Assembly (NCBI GenBank): GCA_964633355.1
Contig: CAZWGO010000007.1
Coordinates: 1-64,000, forward strand
Reading direction: 5' to 3'
Length of the DNA: 64,000 nt
From: Micavibrio_B sp964633355
Lineage (GTDB): Bacteria; Pseudomonadota; Alphaproteobacteria; Micavibrionales; Micavibrionaceae
Below are positions 7,644-16,042 of this stretch, one piece after another (within the stretch, counting starts at the first letter, position 1; every line of letters begins with the position of its first letter). Made by a program: the position numbers and the translations under genes. The notes under the pieces are model-generated. The model made no database searches. It worked only from the letters and a program-made list of their open reading frames with translations, and was not told where the DNA came from.

Positions 7644-8339
7644 TTGAATGAGTGGCCTGCCGTGAAGATACATTCCGACTTTTCCAATGCGGTTTCTCCT
7701 GACGAATTACAAATACTGGAAAAAACTTGCGCCGAAGACCGGATTTTATGGGCGCTTCGAAAACATAACGAAGGCCTTTCCCTCACCAGCAGCTTTGGCA
7801 TACAGGCCGCCGTTCTCCTTCACATGGTATCCCAGCTTGCGCCTGAAACCCTCATTATCGACATCGATACCCAGCATAAACATTTGGAAACCTATCGCTA
7901 TAAACGCGACCTGATAGAGCATCTCGGGCTCAAGGTTGTCACTTACCGCGCCGATATGTCCGCCCGTGAACAGGAAGCGCTTTATGGACAGCAATGGAAA
8001 GACGGCCTCGCCAGTGATCAATATAAATGGACGAACAAGGTTGAACCCATGGAGCGGGCCATAGCAGAAAATGGCGTCACTTGCTGGATTTCCGGTCTGC
8101 GTCGTGAGCAAAAATCATCGCGCGAAAACCTTCCCGTTATCGAACAGAAAAAAGGCGTAGAAAAAATCTATCCTTTAATCGACTGGACCGAAGCGCAAGT
8201 GACCGACTACATGAATGAATTCAATTTGCCGTTTCATCCGCTGGCATGGGAAGGATACCGGACGATCGGCGATTATTTCGAGCATCCTGAAATACGCGCC
8301 GAATGCGGCCTTCACTCGGGATTTGATCCTAAAATCTAG
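7644..8339 (+). CDS. cysH: phosphoadenylyl-sulfate (PAPS) reductase
   Basis: This enzyme reduces PAPS to sulfite in assimilatory sulfate reduction. The protein of about 231 aa has the PP-loop-like SLTSSFGIQAAVLLHM and the C-terminal ECGLHSG motif with the catalytic cysteine. The cysteine pairs that bind the Fe-S cluster in APS reductases are absent (WISGLRREQKSSR instead), so it should be the thioredoxin- or glutaredoxin-dependent PAPS type. The start is uncertain: the frame opens at TTG 7644, with a GTG at 7662 as the alternative, and neither has a good ribosome site. It stands alone without cysI, cysN or cysD. It converges on mltG with a shared CTAG stop overlap. Confidence 0.88.
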   Translation: MNEWPAVKIHSDFSNAVSPDELQILEKTCAEDRILWALRKHNEGLSLTSSFGIQAAVLLHMVSQLAPETLIIDIDTQHKHLETYRYKRDLIEHLGLKVVTYRADMSAREQEALYGQQWKDGLASDQYKWTNKVEPMERAIAENGVTCWISGLRREQKSSRENLPVIEQKKGVEKIYPLIDWTEAQVTDYMNEFNLPFHPLAWEGYRTIGDYFEHPEIRAECGLHSGFDPKI

Positions 8340-9325
8340 TCTTGCGCTTTTCTGATCTGGCGCCAGGCCGCGACATTGCGGTTATGCTCATCCAAAGTCG
8401 CCGCGAAGACATGCCCGCCTTTGCCGTCCGCGACAAAGAATAAATAATTGTTTTTCTCTGGATGAAGCACCGCCTCCAATGAAGCGCGGCCCGGATTGGC
8501 GATCGGCCCCGGCGGCAAGCCTGCATTGAGATAAGTGTTATATGGATTGGGTATCGCCAAATCCTTTCGCAACAAGCGACGGCCCAGCGGCCCCTGCCCG
8601 TCATTTTCATGGCGGCCTTTGGTCAAACCGTAAATCACGGTCGGATCGGTTTGCAGCAACATGCCCGTGCGCAAGCGATTGATAAAGACACCCGCGACGC
8701 GCTTTCTCTCTGACGCGATACCTGTTTCTTTTTCAACGATAGAAGCCAGCGTCACCGCTTCTTCGATGGTCTTGAACGGCAGATCAGCCTCGCGCTTTGG
8801 CCACAACTCATCGATGGTTTTTTTCATCTCGTCTTGCATGAATTTTATTTTCGCCATGCGGCTCTCGCCGGTCTGGTAAAAATAAGTATTTGGCAACATC
8901 GACCCTTCTGCCGGAATATCCTTGATCTCGCCTGTCAGGTTTTCCGCCTTCTTTAAAATCTCGACGATTTCAAAACTGGTCTTGCCTTCGGGAATGGTAA
9001 AGCTGCGTTTGACGACATCACCGCGCGAGATTTTATAAAGCACTTCTCCCATGCGCGAAGCAGGGGCAAATTCATATTCGCCTGCCTGCAGTGTTTTATA
9101 AGTGCCCGTCAGGCGCGAGAAGAAAATAAAAATATATTGATTGGATATCGCTCCGTCATTTTGCAATTGCGCCGCCATTGCGCGAACGCCCTGCCCTTTG
9201 GGAATGACGACGATTTTCTGAGCCTGAAGCGGACCGGGGGCCATAAATGCATGCGTTGCGTAAACCAATATGGCCGACACAGATAAAGCTCCAAGAGCGA
9301 ATACAGGAAGAAGGAATTTTTTCAT
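8336..9325 (-). CDS. mltG: endolytic peptidoglycan transglycosylase
   Basis: MltG cuts nascent glycan strands in the inner membrane and is thought to set glycan length. The 329-aa protein has one N-terminal membrane segment (residues 4-25), a LysM-like part, and the YceG domain with ASIVEKETG near residues 194-202 holding the catalytic glutamate. The start is the ATG at 9325. An upstream ATG at 9349 lies inside a palindromic repeat and is less likely. It follows fabF on the same strand, the usual fab-mltG order of proteobacteria. Confidence 0.93.
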   Translation of the reverse strand: MKKFLLPVFALGALSVSAILVYATHAFMAPGPLQAQKIVVIPKGQGVRAMAAQLQNDGAISNQYIFIFFSRLTGTYKTLQAGEYEFAPASRMGEVLYKISRGDVVKRSFTIPEGKTSFEIVEILKKAENLTGEIKDIPAEGSMLPNTYFYQTGESRMAKIKFMQDEMKKTIDELWPKREADLPFKTIEEAVTLASIVEKETGIASERKRVAGVFINRLRTGMLLQTDPTVIYGLTKGRHENDGQGPLGRRLLRKDLAIPNPYNTYLNAGLPPGPIANPGRASLEAVLHPEKNNYLFFVADGKGGHVFAATLDEHNRNVAAWRQIRKAQD

Positions 9326-9344
9326 CGGCGAATGATACACCAAT

Positions 9345-9369
9345 GTCATTCCTGCGAAAGCAGGAATCT
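9345..9369. repeat. short palindromic repeat, family A (GTCATTCCTGCGAAAGCAGG)
   Basis: A CCTGC-GAAA-GCAGG hairpin is flanked by GTCATT and AATCT. It lies between fabF and mltG. Related copies are at 11099, 14780, 17556, 20120, 31286, 50499 and 54944. Confidence 0.75.
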
Positions 9370-9374
9370 GTTTG

Positions 9375-10643
9375 TTAATCTACAGCTCTCATAACCAAAG
9401 AAGCGTTCGTGCCGCCGAAACCGAAGGAATTGGACAAAGCTGTCCTTACTTTCTTTTCCTTGGCTTTCAGAGGCACAAGATCGATCCCCTGGCAGTTTTC
9501 AGACACGTTTTCGAGGTTGAGCGTTGGCGGCAGAATACCGGTCTGCATGGCCTTCATGGAATAGATCGCTTCGACCGCGCCGGCAGCGCCCAGCAAATGG
9601 CCGATGGCAGACTTTGTCGAGGACATGGCAACCTTATCAAGCGAGTTCGCAAACAGGCGCTTGACCGAGCCGCATTCGATCCCGTCACCCAGCGGCGTCG
9701 ATGTGCCGTGCGCGTTTATATAATCGATCTCTTCCGGCTCGATCTTGGCATTGCGCAAAGCGGCTTTCATCGCGTTGAAAGAACCGCGGCCGTCTTCGGC
9801 AGGCGCCGTCATATGATACGCATCGCCCGAGAGGCCATAGCCTATAATTTCGCCGTAAATTTTTGCGCCGCGTTTTTTCGCGTGCTCGTATTCTTCCAAA
9901 ACGACAATCCCTGCGCCTTCGCCGATGACGAAACCGTCGCGGCCTTCATCGAAGGGGCGCGATGCGCTTTCCGGATTATCATTGAACCCTGTTGAGAGGG
10001 CGCGGGCCGCCGCAAAGCATGACATGCCGAGACGATTGGCCGCCGCTTCCGCGCCGCCCGCGATCATGACATCAGCATCGCCGAACATGATCAAACGCGC
10101 TGCGTCACCGATGGCGTGCGTTCCTGTCGCACAAGCCGTGACGACGGCATGGTTCGGACCCTGGAAACCGTATTTGATGGACAGATGACCTGAGACGAGG
10201 TTGATCAGCATAGCCGGAACGGAGAAAGGCGATACGCGGCGCGTACCTTTTTCGACCAAGGTCAATGACGTTTCATAAACGCTCTGCAAACCGCCGATAC
10301 CGGAGCCGATCATAACGCCTGTGCGCTCTAAATCTTCCTGCTCGGTCGGCTTCCATCCGGAATCTTCAATGGCTTCGTCCGCTGCCGCCATACCATAGAG
10401 GATGAAGATATCCATCTTCTTCTGGTCTTTAGGCGGAACGGTTGTATCGGGATTAAAGCCGCCCTCAGCGCCTTCGGATGCGTGCGGTACAAGACCGGCG
10501 ATCTGAGACGTGATATCGGAAACGTCGAAACGCGTCACTTTGCGGATGCCGCTTTTGCCGGATGTCAATTCGGCCCAGTTTTTATCAACGCCTACACCCA
10601 AAGGTGAAACCATTCCCATACCGGTGACAACGACACGTCTCAT
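9375..10643 (-). CDS. fabF: beta-ketoacyl-[acyl-carrier-protein] synthase II
   Basis: This is the elongating condensing enzyme of type II fatty-acid synthesis. The 422-aa protein has the catalytic triad C171 (VTACATGTHA), H312 (INAHGTSTPLGD) and H349 (SAIGHLLGAAG). The start is the ATG at 10643 with GGGAAG about ten bases upstream; the TTG at 10649 is unlikely. It lies downstream of acpP, separated by a strong hairpin (10685-10720) that may attenuate transcription so that more acpP than fabF message is made. Confidence 0.96.
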   Translation of the reverse strand: MRRVVVTGMGMVSPLGVGVDKNWAELTSGKSGIRKVTRFDVSDITSQIAGLVPHASEGAEGGFNPDTTVPPKDQKKMDIFILYGMAAADEAIEDSGWKPTEQEDLERTGVMIGSGIGGLQSVYETSLTLVEKGTRRVSPFSVPAMLINLVSGHLSIKYGFQGPNHAVVTACATGTHAIGDAARLIMFGDADVMIAGGAEAAANRLGMSCFAAARALSTGFNDNPESASRPFDEGRDGFVIGEGAGIVVLEEYEHAKKRGAKIYGEIIGYGLSGDAYHMTAPAEDGRGSFNAMKAALRNAKIEPEEIDYINAHGTSTPLGDGIECGSVKRLFANSLDKVAMSSTKSAIGHLLGAAGAVEAIYSMKAMQTGILPPTLNLENVSENCQGIDLVPLKAKEKKVRTALSNSFGFGGTNASLVMRAVD

Positions 10644-10684
10644 ATTCAATCTTCCCGTGAACCTTTAAACCCTAGGTTATCTAT

Positions 10685-10720
10685 AAAAAATGGGCTGCTA
10701 TTATTGAGCAGCCCATTTTT
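10685..10720. terminator. bidirectional terminator or attenuator between acpP and fabF
   Basis: TGGGCTGCT and AGCAGCCCA form a perfect 9-bp stem with A-runs before and T-runs after it on both strands. In the operon direction (minus) it lies 17 bases past the acpP stop and about 40 bases before fabF. Confidence 0.8.
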
Positions 10721-10736
10721 ATTAATTCAGTTTCAA

Positions 10737-10973
10737 TCAGGCTGCGTTAGCAGTGATGAAGTTGACAGCGTCGCCAACAGTCTGGATTTTTTCTGCTGCG
10801 TCGTCTGGAATTTCAACATTGAATTCTTCTTCGAAAGCCATGACCAGCTCAACCGTATCAAGGGAGTCTGCGCCCAGATCATCGATGAAGCTTGCGCTCT
10901 CGGTGACTTTGCCTTCTTCAACGCCGAGATGCTCGACAACAATTTTCTTCACGCGCTCAGCGATATCGCTCAT
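10737..10973 (-). CDS. acpP: acyl carrier protein
   Basis: This 78-aa acidic protein carries growing acyl chains on a 4'-phosphopantetheine attached to S37 in DDLGADSLDTVEL. The ATG at 10973 has AGGAAC upstream. It sits between fabG and fabF, but the 1.3 kb between fabG and acpP also holds two genes on the same strand (11124 and 11511), so the usual fabG-acpP adjacency is interrupted. Confidence 0.97.
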   Translation of the reverse strand: MSDIAERVKKIVVEHLGVEEGKVTESASFIDDLGADSLDTVELVMAFEEEFNVEIPDDAAEKIQTVGDAVNFITANAA

Positions 10974-11098
10974 GTTTTTAGTTCCTGTAGTTCGTTTGGT
11001 TAATTTCTATAAGCGTTTGGACCATAACCATCCGCGAAAACATTGGCAAGAGGATTATTGAATTCTATTAACAGGGTTTATGTAATCATCACTACCTT

Positions 11099-11118
11099 CC
11101 CCGCGAAAGCGGGGATCC
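11099..11118. repeat. short palindromic repeat, family A
   Basis: CCCCGC-GAAA-GCGGGG followed by ATCC. This copy lacks the GTCAT flank. It may act as a terminator for the small secreted protein gene at 11124. Confidence 0.6.
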
Positions 11119-11123
11119 GAAAA

Positions 11124-11465
11124 TTAATTATTAGGAATAATTTTAATATCACTATCCAATGGCTTATCGCCAAACTGCGCGTCCAAGCGACCATTTTTGA
11201 TATTAACTTTTTTGCCGCTCGGCAGCGTATATTCGCCGTCGCTCAAACGTTCCAGCCTGCCGTTTTTCATGACAAAAGCCTTACCAGGTGAATCGTTGCC
11301 GGTGTAAATCTGCACATTTCGGTCATTAGAGATGATTTTTCGATTACTGCTATCGGAATCCCGATTGCTTTTAACCACAACGGCATCATCGGAAACAATC
11401 ACATCCGCCTGCGCAATATTTGCGGCAACGCAGGATAAAATCAGAATGGAAAAAAGATACTTCAT
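11124..11465 (-). CDS. secreted small protein with a signal peptide, function unknown
   Basis: The 113-aa product has a signal peptide (MKYLFSILILSCVAANIAQA, cleavage after AQA), so it is periplasmic or exported. The mature part is short and polar, with MKNGRLERLSDGEYTLPSGK and VNIKNGRLDAQFGD repeating a beta-hairpin-like (D/N)G-x-Y/R pattern. A similar SDGTKVK-x-GG ending is seen in the secreted protein at 43248. I do not recognise a named family. Confidence 0.7.
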   Translation of the reverse strand: MKYLFSILILSCVAANIAQADVIVSDDAVVVKSNRDSDSSNRKIISNDRNVQIYTGNDSPGKAFVMKNGRLERLSDGEYTLPSGKKVNIKNGRLDAQFGDKPLDSDIKIIPNN

Positions 11466-11510
11466 AAATATTCAAATATACCGTCCCCGTAAAACGGCAA
11501 GCCTTTACGC

Positions 11511-12188
11511 TCAGGATGACAAGCCTTTAATATAACCGACTATATCCTTCCAATCCGAGAAAACGATATCCGCGCCCGCGTCTTTAAGCTTTTCATCGCT
11601 TTGCAAACCATGGAAATCAACTCCGTTAAAGCCGATCGTATAAGCGCCCGCCGCCCTTGCCGCCGTCACACCGCTGACGCTATCTTCGATAATGATGCTT
11701 CGATCCGGCGCTACATTCATTTCCTTGCATGCATGCAGGAATAAATCCGGAAAAGGCTTGGCTCTTGCCACATCGTCCTTGGTAAAAATATGGCGATCAT
11801 CAAAAAACTCTGCAAATTTTAACAGCCTTAAGGAGGCGATAACATTCGGCCTTTCGCCGTTCGACGCAACACAGCATTTAAAATCTTTATGCAACTCGCG
11901 CACAGCTTCCAAAGCACCGGGAACAGGCTTTAAATATTTTTCAAGATAGGCCGGTGTATTGACGATAAATTTATTCTTGATTTCTTCTACCGGCAAATCC
12001 ATCCGGTTTTTTTCTGCTTCTAAACGGACGATATCATCCTGAGATTTACCCATCCAGTTTTGAAGAGCGTACTCGACAGTGAAATCAAGACCGTAATCCT
12101 TAAATACATCGACAGAGCATTCGTTATACGCATACTCGCTATCGGTCAGCGTTCCATCGCAATCGAAGATAATTAAATCGTATTTCAT
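11511..12188 (-). CDS. HAD-superfamily hydrolase (phosphoglycolate-phosphatase-like)
   Basis: The 225-aa protein has motif I FDCDGTLTDSE (D9, D11), the alpha-helical cap of subclass IA, motif II CVASNGE, motif III lysine in ARAKPFPD and motif IV IIEDSVSGVTAARAAG. These are the residues needed for phosphomonoester hydrolysis through an aspartyl phosphate. The substrate cannot be read from the sequence; sugar phosphates and phosphoglycolate are typical for the family. The start is the ATG at 12188. Confidence 0.88.
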   Translation of the reverse strand: MKYDLIIFDCDGTLTDSEYAYNECSVDVFKDYGLDFTVEYALQNWMGKSQDDIVRLEAEKNRMDLPVEEIKNKFIVNTPAYLEKYLKPVPGALEAVRELHKDFKCCVASNGERPNVIASLRLLKFAEFFDDRHIFTKDDVARAKPFPDLFLHACKEMNVAPDRSIIIEDSVSGVTAARAAGAYTIGFNGVDFHGLQSDEKLKDAGADIVFSDWKDIVGYIKGLSS

Positions 12189-12204
12189 AAACTTTACATT
12201 CTAA

Positions 12205-12310
12205 GGATTTTGAGTCGAAAAGTTTGGTTTTCGAGAACCGGACCGGAGTGCACTTTAACGTACACGAGGACCGGAAGCGCAGAAAGGCAGACTTTGCAGA
12301 CCAAAAGCCC
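12205..12310. repeat. structured intergenic element between fabG and the HAD gene
   Basis: The stretch contains mirror-related blocks: AGTTTGG and CCAAA at the ends, GAACCGGACCGGAGTG and GAGGACCGG towards the centre, and GTGCACTTTAACGTACAC in the middle. This gives an imperfect palindrome of about 90 bases. It lies past the fabG stop on the operon strand. It could be a mobile palindromic repeat or a terminator-like structure. No open frame on either strand looks real. Confidence 0.5.
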
Positions 12311-12320
12311 ACAAATGGCC

Positions 12321-13058
12321 TTAAATCATCACCATGCCGCCATTAACGTGAATGGTCGTGCCCGTGACATAGCCTGCTTCATCGCTCGCTAAAAACGCAA
12401 CTGCCGACGCGATATCATCCGCACTGCCCATTTTACCCATCGGGATTTTGGATGAGATCGTCGCTTTTTGATCGTCGGTTAAAACTTCAGTCATCGCGGT
12501 CGCGATAAAGCCCGGTGCAACGCAGTTCACAGTGATGCCACGGCTGGCAATCTCCTGTGCCATGGCTTTGCTCCATCCGATCATGCCCGCTTTGGACGCA
12601 ACATAGTTCGCCTGTCCCGGGTTACCCATGACGCCGACAACGGACGCGATATTGATGATACGGCCAGAACGGCGTTTCATCATGCCGCGCTGAACGGCTT
12701 TGGCGAGTTTGAATGTCGCCGTCATATTGACCGCGATCACTTCATTCCATTCTTCGTCTTTCATGCGCATGGAGAGATTATCGCGGGTAAGTCCTGCATT
12801 ATTGACGAGAATATCGACCTGTCCCATCGCGGCTTCCGCATCGGCCAGCAATTTATCCGTGCCGCCTTCAGCCGCGAGATCCGCAGGCAAAACAAACACG
12901 CGTTCTTTCAATTCCGCTTCAAGCTCTTTCAGCTTACCTTCGTTACGGCCTGAAATTCCAACCGTCGCGCCTTGCGCATGCAAAGCCTTCGCAATCGAAG
13001 CGCCAATACCGCCCGTCGCGCCTGTGACCAATGCTTTTTTACCTGTAAGATCGAACAT
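12321..13058 (-). CDS. fabG: 3-oxoacyl-[acyl-carrier-protein] reductase
   Basis: This NADPH-dependent short-chain dehydrogenase carries out the first reduction of fatty-acid elongation. The 245-aa protein has the cofactor loop TGATGGIG (12-19), NNAG (86-89) and the catalytic S139, Y152 and K156 (NYVASKAG). The start is the ATG at 13058, eight bases after AAGGA; a longer frame to 13100 only adds repeat-derived residues. It lies after fabD on the same strand. Confidence 0.96.
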   Translation of the reverse strand: MFDLTGKKALVTGATGGIGASIAKALHAQGATVGISGRNEGKLKELEAELKERVFVLPADLAAEGGTDKLLADAEAAMGQVDILVNNAGLTRDNLSMRMKDEEWNEVIAVNMTATFKLAKAVQRGMMKRRSGRIINIASVVGVMGNPGQANYVASKAGMIGWSKAMAQEIASRGITVNCVAPGFIATAMTEVLTDDQKATISSKIPMGKMGSADDIASAVAFLASDEAGYVTGTTIHVNGGMVMI

Positions 13059-13079
13059 GTTTTTTTCCTTTAATTTAAA

Positions 13080-13148
13080 ACCACCAAGACACCAAGGCAC
13101 AAAGAAGAATTATTTAAGAAGAACTTGGTGTCTTCGTGTCTTGGTGGT
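13080..13148. repeat. palindromic repeat, family D (ACCACCAAGACACCAAGG)
   Basis: The left arm ACCACCAAGACACCAAGGC and the right arm TTGGTGTCTTCGTGTCTTGG form a long imperfect inverted repeat between fabD and fabG. A second copy, with CACGAAGG units, is at 41878. Confidence 0.75.
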
Positions 13149-13156
13149 TAATCTTT

Positions 13157-14110
13157 CTACTGCAATTTTTTGATAAGTGCCTCGACCTGCTCAGGCGTGC
13201 CGACACTTTCGCAAGCCACGTCTTTTTCGATACGCTTGATTAATCCGGCGAGAACTTTTCCTGCGCCGATCTCTATCATTTCCTCGACGCCCTGCTCTTT
13301 CATGAACGTGACGGATTCTCTCCAGCGCACCATGCCGGTGATCTGATCGACCAAAAGACGACGAATTTCATGCGGCTCTGACACCGCCTTTGCCGTGACA
13401 TTCGAAATAACCGGCACGATCGGCGGGCGGATATTTGTATCGGCCAAAGCCTGTGACATTGTCTGCGCCGCAGGCGCCATCAATGTGGAGTGGAACGGTG
13501 CGGACACTGGAAGCGCAATCGCTTTCTTCGCGCCGCGCTCGGGTGCCATTTCGATCGCAATCGCCACCGCGCCTTTATGGCCGGAGATGACGATCTGGCC
13601 AGACGAATTGTCATTAGCGGATTCGACGACTTCCTTGTTCAGGGCTTTTGCCGTCGCATCTTTTACCAGCAACTGAACCTCCGGCAGATCAAGACCGAGA
13701 ATGGCCGCCATCGCGCCGATGCCGACCGGCACCGCTTTTTGCATCGCCTGTCCGCGCAGTTTCAAAAGCTTTGCGGTCTTTGGTAAATCGAGCGCACCGA
13801 CTGCGGTCAGGGCGGAATATTCACCCAAGGAATGTCCGGCGACGAAATTGATTTTTTGTCCGAGCTGTATTTTGCCTTCGCGGGTCAGGACATTGATGAT
13901 CGCCATCGAAACCGCCATAAGCGCTGGCTGCGTATTTTCGGTGAGACTGAGGTCCGCTTCATCGCCTTCGGTCATCAGCTTGTACAGTTTTTGCCCCAGC
14001 GCATCGTCGACTTCTTCGAAAGTCTCTCTGGCGGCTGGAAAAGCCTCGGCCAAGTCTTTACCCATCCCGATTACTTGCGATCCCTGGCCCGGAAATACGA
14101 ATGCGCGCAT
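13157..14110 (-). CDS. fabD: malonyl-CoA-[acyl-carrier-protein] transacylase
   Basis: This enzyme loads malonyl groups onto ACP. The 317-aa protein has PGQGSQ at residues 8-13, the nucleophile S94 in AGHSLGEYSAL, and H207 in PVSAPFHS. The start is the ATG at 14110 with GGAGAG six bases upstream. The longer frame to 14170 is not needed. It is the first gene of the fab cluster; a weak promoter-like TTGACT lies upstream at about 14165 on this strand. Confidence 0.96.
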   Translation of the reverse strand: MRAFVFPGQGSQVIGMGKDLAEAFPAARETFEEVDDALGQKLYKLMTEGDEADLSLTENTQPALMAVSMAIINVLTREGKIQLGQKINFVAGHSLGEYSALTAVGALDLPKTAKLLKLRGQAMQKAVPVGIGAMAAILGLDLPEVQLLVKDATAKALNKEVVESANDNSSGQIVISGHKGAVAIAIEMAPERGAKKAIALPVSAPFHSTLMAPAAQTMSQALADTNIRPPIVPVISNVTAKAVSEPHEIRRLLVDQITGMVRWRESVTFMKEQGVEEMIEIGAGKVLAGLIKRIEKDVACESVGTPEQVEALIKKLQ

Positions 14111-14436
14111 GTGATTCTCTCCATGATTCTGTATGCACGGGTATTCAAAGCATTTAGAGCCATGAGTCAAGCAACCAAAACTTTGACCTCAATTCCTATA
14201 GATTTCAGTAGCTTGTGATTTTACTGGTCAATTTAAGCTGTTGCTAATTTGCAACAGGGCGTTTCGTATGGTAAGATTTTCTTAACTTCGATGAAAAAAG
14301 AATAAATATCACGCCACCCCATTTTACGGAATGGAGCAATAAAAAATTGTGGCATCAAGATTAAAAAAGCGAAGTTCAGGGCCTCTTAAAGGCGTCACGT
14401 TGAGTAACAATTAGTAGGAAGCGTAAAGGAGCAAGT
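14111..14436. other. regulatory intergenic region between fabD and the 108-aa gene
   Basis: Apart from the promoter and inverted repeat listed separately (14238-14277) I find no gene. The predicted transcript towards 14437 would have a leader of about 150 bases, long enough for regulation, but I recognise no known RNA element. Confidence 0.4.
14238..14277 (+). promoter_or_regulatory. candidate promoter with an inverted repeat over the -35 box
   Basis: TTGCAA (14249-14254) and TAAGAT (14272-14277) are 17 bases apart. A perfect 7-bp inverted repeat CTGTTGC-TAATTT-GCAACAG (14238-14257) covers the -35 element, as an operator would. Confidence 0.5.
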
Positions 14437-14763
14437 GTGAATTATTCAACACTCAACAACCCGGAGGTACAAATGACCTGTTCAGTCATCCACAGCAGTA
14501 TTCGTTCTGAGTTAGAAGATACCAGCGCTGTCTATTCGATGGTCATGGACCAGGGGGGATCTCCCAATATGGATTGGGCGGGCTATGCCTGCCATGTGTC
14601 GTTAAACCGTTTTCAACAGGTTCTCGAAAATCCGGGCCTTAGCTCCGAACGCTTAGAGAGCCTGATGCGCAAAGTCGCCCGTAAATATTCCGTCGATGAC
14701 ACAGAAAGCAAATGGAGCCATGTCATGGCTCGTTATATCTCCCGTCACGCCAATAACGATTGA
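14437..14763 (+). CDS. hypothetical protein, 108 aa
   Basis: The GTG at 14437 follows AAAGGAG with five bases between. A second possible start, the ATG at 14473 (residue 13), has its own GGAGGT. The protein is soluble and mainly helical, with a C-terminal half rich in charged residues (SSERLESLMRKVARKYSVDD). It has no signal peptide and no family I recognise. A classical terminator at 14842-14871 lies downstream, so this is a single-gene unit with its own promoter. Confidence 0.7.
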   Translation: MNYSTLNNPEVQMTCSVIHSSIRSELEDTSAVYSMVMDQGGSPNMDWAGYACHVSLNRFQQVLENPGLSSERLESLMRKVARKYSVDDTESKWSHVMARYISRHANND

Positions 14764-14779
14764 CGCCCACATCTCGGGC

Positions 14780-14804
14780 GTCATCCCCGCGCAGGCGGGG
14801 ATCT
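14780..14804. repeat. short palindromic repeat, family A
   Basis: GTCATCCCCGCGCAGGCGGGGATCT style hairpin between the 108-aa gene and its terminator. The loop is GCAG-type rather than GAAA. Confidence 0.65.
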
Positions 14805-14841
14805 ATTCAGCAGAGTTCTCCACCCTCTGATCTAAAACTTG

Positions 14842-14871
14842 ACCCGCATTCCTGAGTGCGGGTTATTTTTT
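14842..14871 (+). terminator. Rho-independent terminator
   Basis: ACCCGCA-TTCCTGAG-TGCGGGT followed by TTATTTTTT. It ends the unit of the 108-aa hypothetical gene and lies just before the phosphoesterase gene. Confidence 0.8.
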
Positions 14872-14910
14872 ACCAATTGCTATTTTCGGTTTTTATCCTA
14901 CGTTCCCCCT

Positions 14911-16029
14911 ATGCGCTTTTTTATATTTTTCTCGATTATCGCTCTTGTCAATTATTTCGTTGTTGCAGGACTGTTTGACTTTGCCACGGCTCAGGCACAG
15001 CCTGTCTGGAAAATTCTACTGGTGGCCGTTCCACTTTTCATTATCGAGATGCTCGATCTGCGGACGACATTTTTTCAAACGCGACCTAACATTAAATTAT
15101 TTCTATCTGCCGTAACCGGCACCTTTCTTTCGTTATTCTTTTTCATTTTTATTGCCGATATCGTTTTACTGATTTGCATTTATCTCTTTCCCGATATCGT
15201 CACGCCGCAATTCTATCGCTCGATCTTCTGGGCGATTATGATCGTCACGGCTGCCTCTGTCATACTCGGCATTATTCAGGCGAAACTTGGGCCGATTGTA
15301 AAACAGGTTAGCGTTTCGATTAAAAACCTGCCCGCCGCTTTCGAGAATTATAAAATCGTCCAGATCAGCGATCTTCATGTCGGCGGCACGATCCGCAGAA
15401 ATTATGTTCAAAATGTCGTCAATTTAGCCAATACACAAAATGCAGATCTCCTCGCCCTGACGGGCGATTTCGCCGATGGCAGTGTCGCGGAATTACAGCA
15501 TGACAGCGCATTGCTGAAAGATTTAAAATCAAACGACGGGCTTTATTTCGTCACCGGCAATCACGAATATTATCACGATATCCAGAACTGGCTGCCTTTC
15601 TACCAATCTATCGGCTTCAACATTCTCTCCAACCGTCATGAAATTATTACGCGCGGCGAAGACAAGCTCGTCATCGCGGGCGTCACCGATTATTCGACGC
15701 GGAACTGGAAATCAGACGAACGCAGCGATATTTCAAAAGCCGCTTCTGGCATGCCGCAAGAGGCTGTTAAAATTCTCTTGATGCACCAGCCGACCCAGTA
15801 TAAACAAGCCGCCGATGCCGGATTTGACCTTCAGCTTTCCGGCCATACCCATGGCGGGCAGTTCTTCCCGTGGACACTCGTTATCCCGCTCTTTCATAAA
15901 TTCTATAAGGGCCTTGGCCGCTATAACGATCTTCAGGTTTACGTAAATGTCGGAACCGGCTATTGGGGACCGGCCCTGCGGACATTCGACCGCTCGGAAA
16001 TCACTGTTTTAACGTTGAAGAAGGCTTAA
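14911..16029 (+). CDS. membrane-anchored metallophosphoesterase (YkuE-like)
   Basis: The 372-aa protein starts at the ATG at 14911. Four to five hydrophobic segments occupy about residues 1-125, followed by a calcineurin-like catalytic domain with ISDLHVGG, LTGDFADG, TGNHEYY, LLMHQPT and SGHTHGGQFFPW. These give the full set of Asp, Asn and His ligands for two metals. Relatives such as YkuE/YaeI act on lipid phosphates such as UDP-diacylglucosamine, but the substrate is not predictable here. No convincing ribosome site is visible. Confidence 0.88.
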   Translation: MRFFIFFSIIALVNYFVVAGLFDFATAQAQPVWKILLVAVPLFIIEMLDLRTTFFQTRPNIKLFLSAVTGTFLSLFFFIFIADIVLLICIYLFPDIVTPQFYRSIFWAIMIVTAASVILGIIQAKLGPIVKQVSVSIKNLPAAFENYKIVQISDLHVGGTIRRNYVQNVVNLANTQNADLLALTGDFADGSVAELQHDSALLKDLKSNDGLYFVTGNHEYYHDIQNWLPFYQSIGFNILSNRHEIITRGEDKLVIAGVTDYSTRNWKSDERSDISKAASGMPQEAVKILLMHQPTQYKQAADAGFDLQLSGHTHGGQFFPWTLVIPLFHKFYKGLGRYNDLQVYVNVGTGYWGPALRTFDRSEITVLTLKKA

Positions 16030-16042
16030 ACACCGATAATAC

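Noticed and set aside
7460..7651. 63-codon frame over the tRNA
   Set aside because: The region folds as a complete tRNA-Met with promoter and encoded CCA; the frame is a by-product.
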